Source of the DNA: Agromyces larvae
GTDB lineage: Bacteria; Actinomycetota; Actinomycetes; Actinomycetales; Microbacteriaceae
NCBI RefSeq assembly: GCF_022811705.1
Contig: NZ_CP094528.1
Location: forward strand, 124,001 to 188,000
DNA: 64,000 bases
Direction: 5' to 3'
The notes beneath the pieces are model-generated. The model made no database searches. It was not told the origin of the DNA and was given only the letters and a program-made list of their open reading frames with translations. Shown here one piece after another: positions 46,335-56,265 of this stretch. A program made the translations under genes and the position numbers. Position 1 is the first letter of the stretch. Every line of letters begins with the position of its first letter.

Positions 46335-49154
46335 TTGTCAGGCGCGAAGAAACTGGTCATCGTCGAGTCGCCGACCAAGATGAAGTCGATCGCCCAGTAT
46401 CTGGGCGACGGCTACACGGTGCTGTCGTCGGTCGGCCACATCCGCGACCTCATCGAGCCGAAGAACCTGCCCGCCGAGGTGAAGAAGCGCGGCGGCGGCC
46501 TCGCGAAGTTCTCGGTCGACGTCGACAACGGCTTCGAGCCGTACTACGTCGTCAGCGACTCGAAGAAGAAGACGGTCGCCGAACTCAAGCGCGCGCTGAA
46601 GGACGCCGACGAACTCCTGCTCGCCACCGATGAAGACCGCGAGGGCGAGGCCATCGCGTGGCATCTGCTGCAGGAGCTGAAGCCCAAAGTGCCGGTGCGT
46701 CGCATGGTGTTCCACGAGATCACGAAGGACGCGATCCTCGCCGCGAAGGACCACACCCGCGAGCTCGACACCTCGCTCGTCGACGCGCAGGAGACCCGCC
46801 GCATCCTCGACCGTCTCTACGGCTACGAGGTCTCGCCGGTGCTCTGGCGCAAGGTCGGCCCCGGCCTCTCGGCGGGCCGCGTGCAGTCGGCCGCGACTCG
46901 ACTCGTCGTCGACCGCGAGCGCGAGCGGCTCGCGTTCGTCGCGGCATCCTATTGGGATCTGGTCGGCACCTTCACGAGCACGGATGCCTCGTTCCAGGCG
47001 AAGCTCGTGCGCCTCGACGGCGACCGGGTCGCGACCGGCCGCGACTTCGACGACCGCGGGCGGCTGAAGAGCCGTGCCGCCGTGCTCGACGAGGCGACCG
47101 CGACCGCGCTGGCCGCGGCACTGCGCGACGACACCGTCGCCAAGCGCGTCTCGAAGCTCGAGCAGAAGCCGTACCGGCGCAGCCCGGCCGCGCCGTTCAC
47201 CACCTCGACGCTGCAGCAGGAGGCCGCCCGCAAGCTGCGCCTGAGCGCCAAGGACACCATGCGCGTGGCGCAGTCGCTCTACGAGAACGGCTACATCACC
47301 TATATGCGCACCGACTCGAACTCGCTGTCGAAGCAGGCGATCGCCGCGGCGCGGACGCAGGCCTCGAAGCTGTACGGGCCCGACACGGTGCCCGACAAGC
47401 CCCGCAGCTACGCGAGCCGCTCGAAGAACGCGCAGGAGGCGCACGAGGCGATCCGCCCGTCGGGCGAGGTCTTCCGCACCCCGGCCGAGGTGGAGGGCCA
47501 GCTGCGCGGCAGCGAGTTCCGGCTCTACGACCTGATCTGGAAGCGCACCATCGCCTCGCAGATGGCGGATGCCACGGGCCACACCGCGACCGTCACCCTC
47601 GAGGTCGGACCGACGGCGGCGGACGCCCCGGCACCCGCCGAGCCGACCGCGAAGGTCGGCGGCGCGCTCGCCGAGTTCACGGCGAGCGGCACCGTGATCA
47701 CGTTCCGCGGGTTCCTCGCCGCCTATGAAGAGGGACACGACGAGGAGCGCAACGCCGAGGACGCCCCGGGCGACGCCCGGCTGCCCGCGCTCGCCGAGGG
47801 GCAGGCCGTGGGCCTGGCCGAACTCGAGGCGAAGGGCCACGAGACGACGCCGCCGCCGCGGTTCACCGAGGCGAGCCTCGTGAAGCGTCTCGAAGAGCTC
47901 GGCATCGGCCGCCCGTCGACGTTCGCGTCGATCATCTCGACCATCCTCGACCGCGGGTACGTCACCCTGCGCGGCCAGGCCCTCGTGCCGAGCTTCGTCG
48001 CGTTCTCGGTCGTGCGGCTGCTCGAGGAGCACTTCGGCGATCTGGTCGAGTACGACTTCACCGCCGAGATGGAGGACGACCTCGACCGCATCGCCTCGGG
48101 CGAGGCCGACCGGGTCGACTGGCTGAACCAGTTCTACTTCGGCGGCGACAAGCACCGGGGCCTGCGCCAGGTCGTCGACAACCTCGGCGACATCGACGCG
48201 CGCGAGATCAACTCGGTGCAGGTGGCGCCCGACATCACGCTGCGCATCGGCAAGTACGGGCCCTACCTCGAGGCGGTCGACCCCGAGGCCGCGACCGACG
48301 CCGCGCCGCGCCGCGTGAACCTGCCCGAGGGGCTCGCGCCCGACGAGCTCACGGCCGAGAAGGCGCGCGAACTCGTCGACGCGCCCGTCGTCGGCGACCG
48401 GGTGCTCGGCCTCAACCCCGCGAACGGCAAGCAGGTCGTCGTGAAGGACGGCCGGTTCGGGCCGTACGTCACCGAGGTCGAGCCCGAGGCATCCGCGCCC
48501 GAAGCAGGCTCGGCCGAGGCATCCGTCGACCCGGCCACCGGCGAGGTGATCGCCCTTCGACAGGCTCAGGAACCGCCTGCCAAGGCCAAGAAGGCCGCGA
48601 AGAAGGCGCCAGCCGAGAAGCCCCGCACCGCGTCGCTCTTCAAGAGCATGCAGGTCGAGACGGTCGACTTCGAGACCGCGCTGAAGCTGCTCGACCTGCC
48701 GCGCGTCGTCGGCGTCGACGCCGAGTCCGGCGCCGAGATCACCGCGCAGAACGGCCGGTACGGGCCGTACCTGAAGAAGGGCACCGACACGCGCACGCTG
48801 CCGAGCGAGGACGCGATCTTCGAGATCGACCTGGCGGGCGCGCAGGAACTGTTCGCCCAGCCGAAGTACGGTGCCCGCCGAGCGTCCAGCGCCCTGAAGG
48901 AGTTCGACGCCGACCCGGTCAGCGGTAAGCCGATCAAGGTGAAGGACGGCCGGTTCGGCCCGTACGTCACCGACGGCGAGACGAACGCGACCATCCCGCG
49001 GGCCGAGTCGGTCGAGGACATCACCTTCGAGCGCGCCGTCGAACTGCTGCAGCTCAAGCGCGACAAGGGGCCCGCCAAACCGCGCGCCAAGCGCACGACC
49101 ACGGCGAAGAAGGCTCCGGCGAAGAAGGCGCCCGCCAAGAAGAGCACCACGTGA
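46335..49154 (+). CDS. topA: DNA topoisomerase I
   Basis: The 939-residue protein starts at TTG 46335, set by AAGGAG 5 bp upstream. The TOPRIM domain is KKLVIVESPTKMKSIAQYL and LLATDEDREGEAIAWHLLQE. The catalytic Tyr is Y323 in ENGYITYMRTDSNSL. The C-terminus has Topo_C repeats (VVKDGRFGPYVTEVE, ITAQNGRYGPYLKKG, KVKDGRFGPYVTDGE) and no zinc fingers. It ends in a Lys/Ala-rich tail (TAKKAPAKKAPAKKS), as in other actinobacterial enzymes. It relaxes negative supercoils. A REP-like repeat is inserted in frame near residue 740. Confidence 0.97.
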   Translation: MSGAKKLVIVESPTKMKSIAQYLGDGYTVLSSVGHIRDLIEPKNLPAEVKKRGGGLAKFSVDVDNGFEPYYVVSDSKKKTVAELKRALKDADELLLATDEDREGEAIAWHLLQELKPKVPVRRMVFHEITKDAILAAKDHTRELDTSLVDAQETRRILDRLYGYEVSPVLWRKVGPGLSAGRVQSAATRLVVDRERERLAFVAASYWDLVGTFTSTDASFQAKLVRLDGDRVATGRDFDDRGRLKSRAAVLDEATATALAAALRDDTVAKRVSKLEQKPYRRSPAAPFTTSTLQQEAARKLRLSAKDTMRVAQSLYENGYITYMRTDSNSLSKQAIAAARTQASKLYGPDTVPDKPRSYASRSKNAQEAHEAIRPSGEVFRTPAEVEGQLRGSEFRLYDLIWKRTIASQMADATGHTATVTLEVGPTAADAPAPAEPTAKVGGALAEFTASGTVITFRGFLAAYEEGHDEERNAEDAPGDARLPALAEGQAVGLAELEAKGHETTPPPRFTEASLVKRLEELGIGRPSTFASIISTILDRGYVTLRGQALVPSFVAFSVVRLLEEHFGDLVEYDFTAEMEDDLDRIASGEADRVDWLNQFYFGGDKHRGLRQVVDNLGDIDAREINSVQVAPDITLRIGKYGPYLEAVDPEAATDAAPRRVNLPEGLAPDELTAEKARELVDAPVVGDRVLGLNPANGKQVVVKDGRFGPYVTEVEPEASAPEAGSAEASVDPATGEVIALRQAQEPPAKAKKAAKKAPAEKPRTASLFKSMQVETVDFETALKLLDLPRVVGVDAESGAEITAQNGRYGPYLKKGTDTRTLPSEDAIFEIDLAGAQELFAQPKYGARRASSALKEFDADPVSGKPIKVKDGRFGPYVTDGETNATIPRAESVEDITFERAVELLQLKRDKGPAKPRAKRTTTAKKAPAKKAPAKKSTT
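48553..48570 (+). repeat. REP-like element inside topA
   Basis: cccttcgacaggctcagg matches the repeat family seen in the hpa operon. It is read in frame in a linker between Topo_C repeats. Confidence 0.7.
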
Positions 49155-49771
49155 GCCGCGGGCTGTTCATCACCCTCGAGGGCGGCGACGGCTCGGGCAA
49201 GACGACGCAGGCCGGCCTGCTCGAAGCGTGGCTGCAGGGTCTCGGCCGCACGGTCGTGCGCACCCGCGAGCCCGGGGGCACCGACGTCGGCCTCGAGGTG
49301 CGCGAACTGGTGCTGCACCACCGCGGCGAGATCGCCCCGCGCGCCGAGGCGCTGCTCTACGCCGCCGATCGCGCGCACCACATCGCCACCCTCGTGCGGC
49401 CCGCGCTCGCCCGCGGCGAGGTCGTCGTGCAGGACCGGTACATCGACTCGTCGGTCGCGTACCAGGGCGCCGGGCGGGTGCTCGACCCCGACGAGGTGCG
49501 CCGCGTCTCGGAGTGGGCGACGGAGGGGCTCGCGCCCGACCTGACCGTGCTGCTCGATCTCGACGAGGACGCCGCCCGTGCCCGGCTCGATGCCGCGCCG
49601 CGCCGGTTCGATCGGCTCGAGGCCGAGGCATCCGACTTCCATGCGCGGGTGCGCGACGCGTACCTCGCGCTGGCCGCGGCCGAGCCCGACCGCTTCCTCG
49701 TCGTGGACGCGACCCGACCGGTCGACGAGATCGCGGCTGCGGTGCGCGAGCGCGTCGAGGCGCTGCTCTGA
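49151..49771 (+). CDS. tmk: thymidylate kinase
   Basis: The 206-residue protein starts at GTG 49151, overlapping the topA stop by 4 bp. FITLEGGDGSGKTTQAGLLE is the P-loop, VRTREPGGTDVGLEVREL the D-R-E/dTMP site, and VVQDRYIDSSVAYQGAGR and DLTVLLDLDEDAARAR the remaining signatures. It makes dTDP from dTMP for DNA synthesis. Length is normal. Confidence 0.97.
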   Translation: MSRGLFITLEGGDGSGKTTQAGLLEAWLQGLGRTVVRTREPGGTDVGLEVRELVLHHRGEIAPRAEALLYAADRAHHIATLVRPALARGEVVVQDRYIDSSVAYQGAGRVLDPDEVRRVSEWATEGLAPDLTVLLDLDEDAARARLDAAPRRFDRLEAEASDFHARVRDAYLALAAAEPDRFLVVDATRPVDEIAAAVRERVEALL

Positions 49772-49823
49772 GCCGGCCGGGCCGGCGCAGGCGACCGTCG
49801 GCGGCAGCGGGTAGCGTGATCGC

Positions 49824-51038
49824 GTGAGCGTGTGGAGCGAGCTGACCGGTCAGTCGGCGGCGATCTCGGTGCTGCGCGAGGCGGCGGTCGCCTCGGCCGC
49901 GCCGGGCGGCGCTGCGCTCGACGACGACGGGGCGGATGCTTCGCCGGCCGGGTCCGCGCAGCGGATGACGCACTCGTGGCTGATCACCGGCCCGCCCGGG
50001 TCGGGTCGGTCGAACCTGGCGTACGCGTTCGCCACGGCGCTCATCTCGGGGCAGCCCGACGGCGACGAGCCCACCCGCATCCAGGTCGAGGCGCGCAGCC
50101 ATCCCGATCTGCACGTGCTCGCGACCGAGGGCGTCATCATCAAGCGCGACGACGTGCGCGAGATCGTCAAACGCTCGCACTACGCGCCGTCGGTCGGGGC
50201 GCACCGCGTCATCATCGTCGAAGACGCCGACCGCATGACCGAGCAGACCTCGAACTTCCTGCTGAAAGAGCTCGAGGAGCCGCCCGAGCGCACCGTGTGG
50301 ATCCTGTGCGCGCCGAGCGAGGCCGACCTGATCCCCACGATCCGGTCGCGGGTGCGCACCGTGCGCCTGCAGGTGCCCGGGGTCGCCGACGTCGCCGAGC
50401 TGCTCGTGCGCCGCGACGGCGTCGACCCGGTCATCGCCGAGCGCGCCGCACGCGAGGCGCAGAGCCACATCGGCATGGCGCACCGGCTCGCGACGAGCCC
50501 CGAGGCGCGCGCCCGCCGCGACGAGACGCTGCGCCTCGCCCTGGCGGTGCGCTCGACGCCGTCGGCGGTCACGACCGCGGCCCGGCTCATCGAGATCGCC
50601 GGCGACGACGCGAAGGCGATCACCGAACTGCGCGACGCCGAAGAGCGCGAGCACGCGCTGCGCTCGCTGGGGCTGGCGCCGGGGCAGACGGTGCCGCCCG
50701 CGCTGCGCGCCCAGCTGAAGGCGCTCGAGGACGACCAGAAGCGCCGGGCCACCCGGAGCCTGCGCGACGGCATCGACCGCATCCTCGTCGACCTCGCCTC
50801 GCTGTACCGCGACGTGCTCGTCGTGCAGCTCGGCGCCGGCGTCGAGCTCGTCAACCTCGAGCTGCGCGACGAGATCGATGCCGCCGCGGCATCCGCTTCA
50901 CCGGCACGCACCCTGGCGACCCTGGACGCGATCCAGGTCGCCCGCGAGCGCATCGAGGGCAACGTGCAGCCGACGCTCGCGCTCGAGGCGATGCTCGTCG
51001 CCGCCATCCGCCGAACCGCCGACCGAGGAGCCGCCTGA
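49824..51038 (+). CDS. holB: DNA polymerase III delta' subunit
   Basis: The 404-residue protein starts at GTG 49824. The N-terminal AAA+ part shows WLITGPPGSGRSNLAYAFA, a P-loop with G-S-G-R-S where ATPase relatives have G-K-S/T. It also shows VIIVEDADRMTEQTSNFLLK and ILCAPSEADLIPTIRSRVRT. The C-terminal part is helical. It is a clamp-loader subunit that probably does not hydrolyse ATP. The gene order topA-tmk-holB is conserved in actinobacteria. Confidence 0.94.
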   Translation: MSVWSELTGQSAAISVLREAAVASAAPGGAALDDDGADASPAGSAQRMTHSWLITGPPGSGRSNLAYAFATALISGQPDGDEPTRIQVEARSHPDLHVLATEGVIIKRDDVREIVKRSHYAPSVGAHRVIIVEDADRMTEQTSNFLLKELEEPPERTVWILCAPSEADLIPTIRSRVRTVRLQVPGVADVAELLVRRDGVDPVIAERAAREAQSHIGMAHRLATSPEARARRDETLRLALAVRSTPSAVTTAARLIEIAGDDAKAITELRDAEEREHALRSLGLAPGQTVPPALRAQLKALEDDQKRRATRSLRDGIDRILVDLASLYRDVLVVQLGAGVELVNLELRDEIDAAAASASPARTLATLDAIQVARERIEGNVQPTLALEAMLVAAIRRTADRGAA

Positions 51039-52576
51039 TGCGCGACCGCCGCCGCCCCGTCCGCATCGCCGCAGCGTGCGCGACGCTCATCGCCGCCGCG
51101 CTCATGCTCACCGGGTGCGTGAATCCGTTCGCGCCCGAGGCCCCGCACACCTCGACGCCCACGAACGAGCAGGTCGACCCGTCGCTCGAGCGGTTCTACC
51201 ACCAGACCCTCACCTGGGAGCAGTGCGGCGACCGCATGGGGTGCACGACCGCCATCGCGCCGCTCGACTGGGACGACCCCGAGGCCGGCGAGGTCGAGCT
51301 CGCACTCGTCCGCCACGTCGCCACCGGCGACCGCATCGGGTCGCTGCTGGTGAACCCGGGCGGCCCCGGCGGGTCGGGCTACGACTTCATCAAGGACTCG
51401 CTCGACTACGCGGTCGGCCAGCCCCTGCAGGAGCGGTTCGACATCGTCGGGTTCGATCCTCGCGGCGTCGGGCGGTCGTCGGCGGTGGCGTGCCTCGACC
51501 CGGCCGCCATGGACGAGTACCTCTACGGCATCACGTCGGCCGAGCGCGGCAGCGACGAGTGGATCGCCGAGGTCCGCGCGTCGCAGACCGAGTTCGGAGC
51601 CGCGTGCGAACAGCAGACCGGGGCGCTGCTCGCCGAGGTCGACACGGTGAGCGCGGCCCGCGACCTCGACCTGCTGCGCGCCGTGCTCGGCGACGAGGAG
51701 CTCAACTATCTCGGGTACTCGTACGGCACCTTCCTCGGCGCGACCTACGCCGACCTGTACCCCGATCGGGCCGGCCGCCTCGTGCTCGACGGCGCCATCG
51801 ACCCGTCGCTCAGCGAGAACGAGGTGACGATCGGCCAGGCGATCGGGTTCGAACAAGCGCTGGGCGCGTACCTCGACAGTTGCCTCGCCTCCGCGGACTG
51901 CCCCTTCGACGGCAGTGTGGATTCGGCGATGGGCGAGGTCGGGCGACTCATCGCCTCGCTCGATCGCAGCCCGCTGCAGGGCAGCGACGGGCGGCTCGTC
52001 GGCGCCGATACGTTCATCACCGCGATCATCTACCCGCTGTACTCGCCCGACTCGTGGTTCGCGCTCGACTCGCTGTTCGAGTCGGTGATGTTCGGCGAGG
52101 CCGACTATGCGCTGCAACTCGCCGACGGATACAACGGCCGCAACCCCGACGGCACGTACCTCGACAACTCGACGGAGGCGTTCACCTCCATCAACTGCCT
52201 CGACTACGAGTACCAGGACGACGTCGCCGTCATGCGCGAGCGTGCCGCCGAGGTCGCCGCGGCGGCACCCGTGATCGGCCCGTACTTCGGATTCGGCGAC
52301 CTGAGCTGCATCGACTGGCCGGTGCCGAGCGAGGCGGTACGCCGGCCGATCCACGCCGAGGGCGCCGCACCCATCCTCGTGATCGGCACGACCGGCGATC
52401 CGGCCACCCCGTACGAGTGGGCGGTCTCGCTGGCCGACCAGCTCGAAAGCGGCGTGCTCGTCAGCTACGACGGCGAGGGGCACACCGCGTACAACAAGTC
52501 GAACAGCTGCGTGAACGAGGCGGTCGAGCGGTTCTTCATCGACGGCGTCGTCCCCGCGGAGGATCCGCAGTGCTGA
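51038..52576 (+). CDS. exported alpha/beta hydrolase (TAP-like aminopeptidase family)
   Basis: The 512-residue protein starts at ATG 51038 (TGATG overlap with holB). A signal ends in the lipobox LTGC, so it is a lipoprotein. The catalytic parts are LLVNPGGPGGSGYDF (oxyanion region), FDPRGVGRSSAVACLD, NYLGYSYGTFLGATYADLYP (nucleophile Ser in G-Y-S-Y-G), IGTTGDPATPYEWAVSL (Asp) and DGEGHTAYNKSNSCVN (His). The TAP-like C-terminal domain is typical of Streptomyces tripeptidyl aminopeptidases (SlpD/E). It trims peptides outside the cell. The exact substrate is unknown. Confidence 0.92.
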   Translation: MRDRRRPVRIAAACATLIAAALMLTGCVNPFAPEAPHTSTPTNEQVDPSLERFYHQTLTWEQCGDRMGCTTAIAPLDWDDPEAGEVELALVRHVATGDRIGSLLVNPGGPGGSGYDFIKDSLDYAVGQPLQERFDIVGFDPRGVGRSSAVACLDPAAMDEYLYGITSAERGSDEWIAEVRASQTEFGAACEQQTGALLAEVDTVSAARDLDLLRAVLGDEELNYLGYSYGTFLGATYADLYPDRAGRLVLDGAIDPSLSENEVTIGQAIGFEQALGAYLDSCLASADCPFDGSVDSAMGEVGRLIASLDRSPLQGSDGRLVGADTFITAIIYPLYSPDSWFALDSLFESVMFGEADYALQLADGYNGRNPDGTYLDNSTEAFTSINCLDYEYQDDVAVMRERAAEVAAAAPVIGPYFGFGDLSCIDWPVPSEAVRRPIHAEGAAPILVIGTTGDPATPYEWAVSLADQLESGVLVSYDGEGHTAYNKSNSCVNEAVERFFIDGVVPAEDPQC

Positions 52577-52643
52577 GCGCGTTCTGAGGCGCCCGCGAAA
52601 CCCGCTATGATTGGTGATCGTGCCATCCGGCAACGGGTGCCAC

Positions 52644-52719
52644 GCCGCCTTAGCTCAGTCGGCAGAGCGATTCACTCGTAATGAATAGGTCGAGGGTTCG
52701 ATTCCCTCAGGCGGCTCCA
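52644..52719 (+). tRNA. tRNA-Thr (anticodon CGT)
   Basis: The 76-nt sequence has the acceptor stem GCCGCCT/AGGCGGC, D-arm GCTCAGTCGGCAGAGC, anticodon loop with CGT in TTCACTCGTAATGAA, T-arm GAGGGTTCGATTCCCTC, discriminator T and an encoded CCA. It reads ACG codons. Confidence 0.96.
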
Positions 52720-52723
52720 TTCC

Positions 52724-52753
52724 GAAGGGCCCCGACCACGGTCGGGGCCCTTC
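52724..52753 (+). terminator. terminator of tRNA-Thr
   Basis: A perfect 13-bp stem (gaagggccccgac and complement, 4-base loop) starts 4 bp after the tRNA. Confidence 0.85.
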
Positions 52754-52821
52754 GCCGTGCCGGGCGCGAGGAGCATGGGCCGACGGATCGGAGAGCGCTC
52801 CCACGCCGATAGGCTGACCCC

Positions 52822-53808
52822 ATGACCGACGGACTTCGCTGGGGCATCCTCGCCACGGGCGGCATCGCGCACATGTTCACGAGCGACCTGAAGCTCAACG
52901 GCTTCGACGTGCGGGCGGTGGGGTCCCGCCGGGTCGAGTCGGCGCAGGCGTTCGCGGCCGAGTTCGGCATCCCGAACGTGCACGGCGGCTACGAAGCGCT
53001 CGTGGCCGACCCCGAGGTCGACGTCGTCTACGTGTCCACGCCGCATCCGCTGCATGCGGCGAACGCCGAACTCGCGGTCCGCGCCGGCAAGCACGTGCTC
53101 ATCGAGAAGCCGTTCGCGCTGAACGCCGTCGAGGCGCAGCGCATCGCCGACCTCGCCGCCGAGCACGGCGTGCTCGCGCTCGAGGCGATGTGGACGAGGT
53201 ACCTGCCGCACATGGCGCGCATCCGCGAGATCATCGCGGCCGGCACGCTCGGCGAGCTGCGCACCCTCATCGCCGACCACACGCAGAAACTGTCCGACGA
53301 CCCCGCCCACCGCATCAACGCGCTCGAACTCGGCGGCGGGGCCCTGCTCGACCTCGGCATCTACCCGATCTCGTTCTCGTGGGACCTGTTCGGCGAACCG
53401 GTGACCATCCAGTCGACCGCGACGTTCAAGTCGACCGGTGCCGACGCGCAGATCGCCACCGTGTTCGGCTACGACGGCGGTCGCATCGCGACCACGCTGT
53501 CGGCGAGCGACGCGAAGGGGCCGAACACGGCGACCGTCCTCGGCACGCTCGCCCGCATCGACATCGATGGGGTGTGGTACACGCCGACCTCGTTCCGGGT
53601 GGTCGACGCCGACGGCACGGTGCTCGAGGAGTACGTCTCCGAGGTGAGGGGTCGCGGTATGCACTTCCAGGCGGCGGCGGCCGAGCAGCTCGTCGCTGCG
53701 GGCGAGCTCGGCGGCGGGTCGATCCTGTCGACGGCCGAGTCGGTGGCGATCATGGGCACGCTCGACACGGTGCGCGAGCAGATCGGGTTGCGCTACCCGG
53801 GCGAGTAG
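52822..53808 (+). CDS. Gfo/Idh/MocA family oxidoreductase
   Basis: The 328-residue protein starts at ATG 52822. RWGILATGGIAHMFTSDL is the NAD(P)-binding start, VDVVYVSTPHPLHAANAELA and KHVLIEKPFALNAVEAQRIA carry the E-K-P motif, and LALEAMWTRYLPHMARIREI and NALELGGGALLDLGIYPISF are typical of the dihydrodiol-dehydrogenase-like subgroup. It oxidises sugar or diol substrates. Specificity is unknown. It stands alone with no obvious operon. Confidence 0.93.
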   Translation: MTDGLRWGILATGGIAHMFTSDLKLNGFDVRAVGSRRVESAQAFAAEFGIPNVHGGYEALVADPEVDVVYVSTPHPLHAANAELAVRAGKHVLIEKPFALNAVEAQRIADLAAEHGVLALEAMWTRYLPHMARIREIIAAGTLGELRTLIADHTQKLSDDPAHRINALELGGGALLDLGIYPISFSWDLFGEPVTIQSTATFKSTGADAQIATVFGYDGGRIATTLSASDAKGPNTATVLGTLARIDIDGVWYTPTSFRVVDADGTVLEEYVSEVRGRGMHFQAAAAEQLVAAGELGGGSILSTAESVAIMGTLDTVREQIGLRYPGE

Positions 53809-53863
53809 CGGCGAGCCGAGAGTTCCTCGGGATTCTTTCGGGTCGCGTTCGTAGACTGCCGGG

Positions 53864-55483
53864 ATGCGCGACGAGACGGATGCTCCGGACGAGTCGTTCG
53901 ACGACCCCGAACGCCCGGCGGACGGCGAGGCGACCGAGGCGATTCCGGCCGCACCGGCGGCGACGCCCGAGGCATCCGAGCCGGTTCCGCCCGAGGCATC
54001 CGAGCCGGTTCCGCCCGAGGCATCCGCGGCTCCCGACTCCGAAGCATCCGCGCCCGCCGGAGCGCTCACCCGCATCACCGCTTTCGCCCGCCGCCATCGC
54101 ACCCCGCTCGCGATCGCGACCGGCGTGCTCGCGTTCGCGCTGCTCGGCGCCGGTGCCGTCGCGCTCGGCGCGGCCATCGCCCGACCCGACGTCGAACCGG
54201 TCGCAGCGGCGGAGACCGCCGGGCCGACCCCGACCGCGACGCCGCGCCCGACCTCGGCGATCGCGGTGGCGCCGGCGCAGATCCGCATCCGCACCTGCTC
54301 GGTCGCCGACCGTGCGGGAGATCCGCGGCTCGCGAACCTGCAGGCGCAGGTCGTGAACGCGGCGACCGGCGAGGTGCTCTTCGATCGCGGCGGCAGCACG
54401 CCGTCGCGCACCGCGAGCGTCATGAAGGTGCTCACCACCGCCGCCGCGCTGTCGGTGCTGGGGCCCGACTACCGCACCCCGACCACCGTCGTGAAGGGCG
54501 CCGAACCCGGCTCGGTCGTCCTCGTCGGCGGCGGCGACGCCACCCTGTCGCGCACGCCGAGCGGCACCGAGACCGTGTATCCGGGCGCGGCGCACCTCGA
54601 CGACCTCGCCGCGCAGGTGCGGGCCGCGTGGAACGCCGACCCGTCGAACCCGCCGTTGACGAAGCTGATCCTCGACGCGAGCTACTTCGGCGGCGCCGCG
54701 TGGCACGACAGCTGGGACCCGGTCGAGCGCGAGGACGGCTACATGGCGCCGGTCACGGCACTCATGGTCGACGGCGACCGCGACGACCCCTCGTCGAACA
54801 CGTCCTGGCGCAGCGAGGACCCGGTCGCGCGCGCGGGCGACGCGTTCGCGTCGGCGCTCGGCGGCATCCAGGCGATCGAGCGGGGCACGGCGCCGGGCGG
54901 CACGCAGCAGCTCGGGCAGGTGCTCTCGCCGACGGTGGCGCAGCTCGTCGACAAGGCGCTGATCGTGTCCGACAACAACGCCGCCGAGATGCTCGCCCGG
55001 CTGGTCGCGATCCAGACGGGCGCGGGCAACACGTTCGAGGCGATCAACGCGGGCGTGCTGCAGGGCCTGTCGGGCTACGGGGTCGACACTGCGGGCATCT
55101 CGATCGTCGATGGGTCGGGCCTCAGCGACTTCAACGCGGTGCCGCCGTCGTACCTCACCCGGCTGTTCGTCAAGATCAACGCGCGTGAGGGCAACCTCGG
55201 CGTGCTCATGGACGGGCTGCCGATCGCGGGCGGTCCGCGCGGGTCGCTGTCGTACAGCGATCGCTTCACCGGCGACAATGCGGTGGCCGACGGCGCGGTG
55301 TTCGCGAAGACCGGCTGGATCGAGACCGGGTACACGCTGTCGGGCATCATCCATGCGCAGGACGGCACGACCCTCACCTTCGCGATCTACGCGCTCGGCG
55401 ACGTGAGCGACGACGCGAAGCAGGCGATCGACACGCTCGCCACCGGCTTCTTCCTCTGCGGCGACGGCCTCGCGAACGACTGA
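53864..55483 (+). CDS. dacB: D-alanyl-D-alanine carboxypeptidase/endopeptidase (PBP4 type, S13)
   Basis: The 539-residue protein starts at ATG 53864. The first ~75 residues are an acidic Pro/Glu/Ala segment with tandem repeats, followed by one membrane helix (PLAIATGVLAFALLGAGAVA), so it is membrane-anchored. The active-site blocks are S185-x-x-K (RTASVMKVLTT), S-x-N (ALIVSDNNAAEM) and K-T-G (FAKTGWIETGYTLSG). VNAATGEVLFDRGG and the SGLSDFNAV region fit the S13 family. It trims peptidoglycan side chains outside the membrane. Confidence 0.95.
   Translation: MRDETDAPDESFDDPERPADGEATEAIPAAPAATPEASEPVPPEASEPVPPEASAAPDSEASAPAGALTRITAFARRHRTPLAIATGVLAFALLGAGAVALGAAIARPDVEPVAAAETAGPTPTATPRPTSAIAVAPAQIRIRTCSVADRAGDPRLANLQAQVVNAATGEVLFDRGGSTPSRTASVMKVLTTAAALSVLGPDYRTPTTVVKGAEPGSVVLVGGGDATLSRTPSGTETVYPGAAHLDDLAAQVRAAWNADPSNPPLTKLILDASYFGGAAWHDSWDPVEREDGYMAPVTALMVDGDRDDPSSNTSWRSEDPVARAGDAFASALGGIQAIERGTAPGGTQQLGQVLSPTVAQLVDKALIVSDNNAAEMLARLVAIQTGAGNTFEAINAGVLQGLSGYGVDTAGISIVDGSGLSDFNAVPPSYLTRLFVKINAREGNLGVLMDGLPIAGGPRGSLSYSDRFTGDNAVADGAVFAKTGWIETGYTLSGIIHAQDGTTLTFAIYALGDVSDDAKQAIDTLATGFFLCGDGLAND
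53966..54027 (+). repeat. 24-bp tandem repeat in dacB coding region
   Basis: gaggcatccgagccggttccgccc occurs twice plus a partial third copy, encoding EASEPVPP. The repeat lies in the cytoplasmic N-terminal segment. Confidence 0.85.
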
Positions 55484-55611
55484 GCACCGCTGAGCCCGGT
55501 CGGGCCGCCCGCGGACCGGCCCGGCTCCGGCGGACCTGCGCGACAATGGGTACGGATGCCCCGACCCGGGCCCGGCCGCAACCCACGGCCGCAGGAAGCG
55601 GAGGACGAACC

Positions 55612-56208
55612 ATGACCCGTGCCATCCTCGTCGTCGACGTGCAGAACGACTTCACCGAAGGCGGCGCGCTGGGCGTGCAGGGCGGCGCCGCCGTCGCCGA
55701 GCGCATCTCGGCGTACCTCGCCGGGCACGCCGACGACTACGACCTCGTCGTCGCCTCCCGCGACTGGCACGACGCCGACAACGACAACGGCGGCCACTTC
55801 GCCGCCGAACCCGACTTCGTCGACACCTGGCCGCCGCACTGCGTCGCCGGCACGCCGGGCGCCGAGTACCACCCGTCGTTCGACACGAGCACCGTCGACG
55901 TGCACGTGCGCAAAGGCATGGGGGAGCCCGCGTACTCGGTGTACGAGGGCCACGCCGACGACGGCCGCCGCATCACCGAGGTGCTCGCCGAGCACGGCAT
56001 CACCGAGGTCGACGTGGTGGGCCTCGCGACCGACTACTGCGTCCGCCAGACCGCGCTCGACGCGGTGGAGCACGGGCAGCACGTGCGGGTGTTCACCGAC
56101 CTCGTCGAAGGGGTGCATCACGAGCGGTCGGCCGAGGTGCTCGCCGAGCTCGCGCACGCCGGAGCGGTGATCGCACAGAGCCCGGGCACCGCACCCGAAG
56201 TGGGGTAG
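55612..56208 (+). CDS. pncA: nicotinamidase (isochorismatase family)
   Basis: The 198-residue protein starts at ATG 55612 behind GGAGGACG. The catalytic triad is D9 (AILVVDVQNDFTEGG), K101 (VRKGMGEPAYS) and C143 (ATDYCVRQTALD). The metal site is D-W-H in SRDWHDADNDNGGHF with a second histidine. The protein converts nicotinamide to nicotinate in NAD salvage. Size and motifs fit PncA. Other amidohydrolases of the family are less likely. Confidence 0.9.
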   Translation: MTRAILVVDVQNDFTEGGALGVQGGAAVAERISAYLAGHADDYDLVVASRDWHDADNDNGGHFAAEPDFVDTWPPHCVAGTPGAEYHPSFDTSTVDVHVRKGMGEPAYSVYEGHADDGRRITEVLAEHGITEVDVVGLATDYCVRQTALDAVEHGQHVRVFTDLVEGVHHERSAEVLAELAHAGAVIAQSPGTAPEVG

Positions 56209-56265
56209 CGTGGCGGAGGCGCCGTCGGCGTCGTTCCCACCCGCATCCAGAGGAGCCCGCCCTTC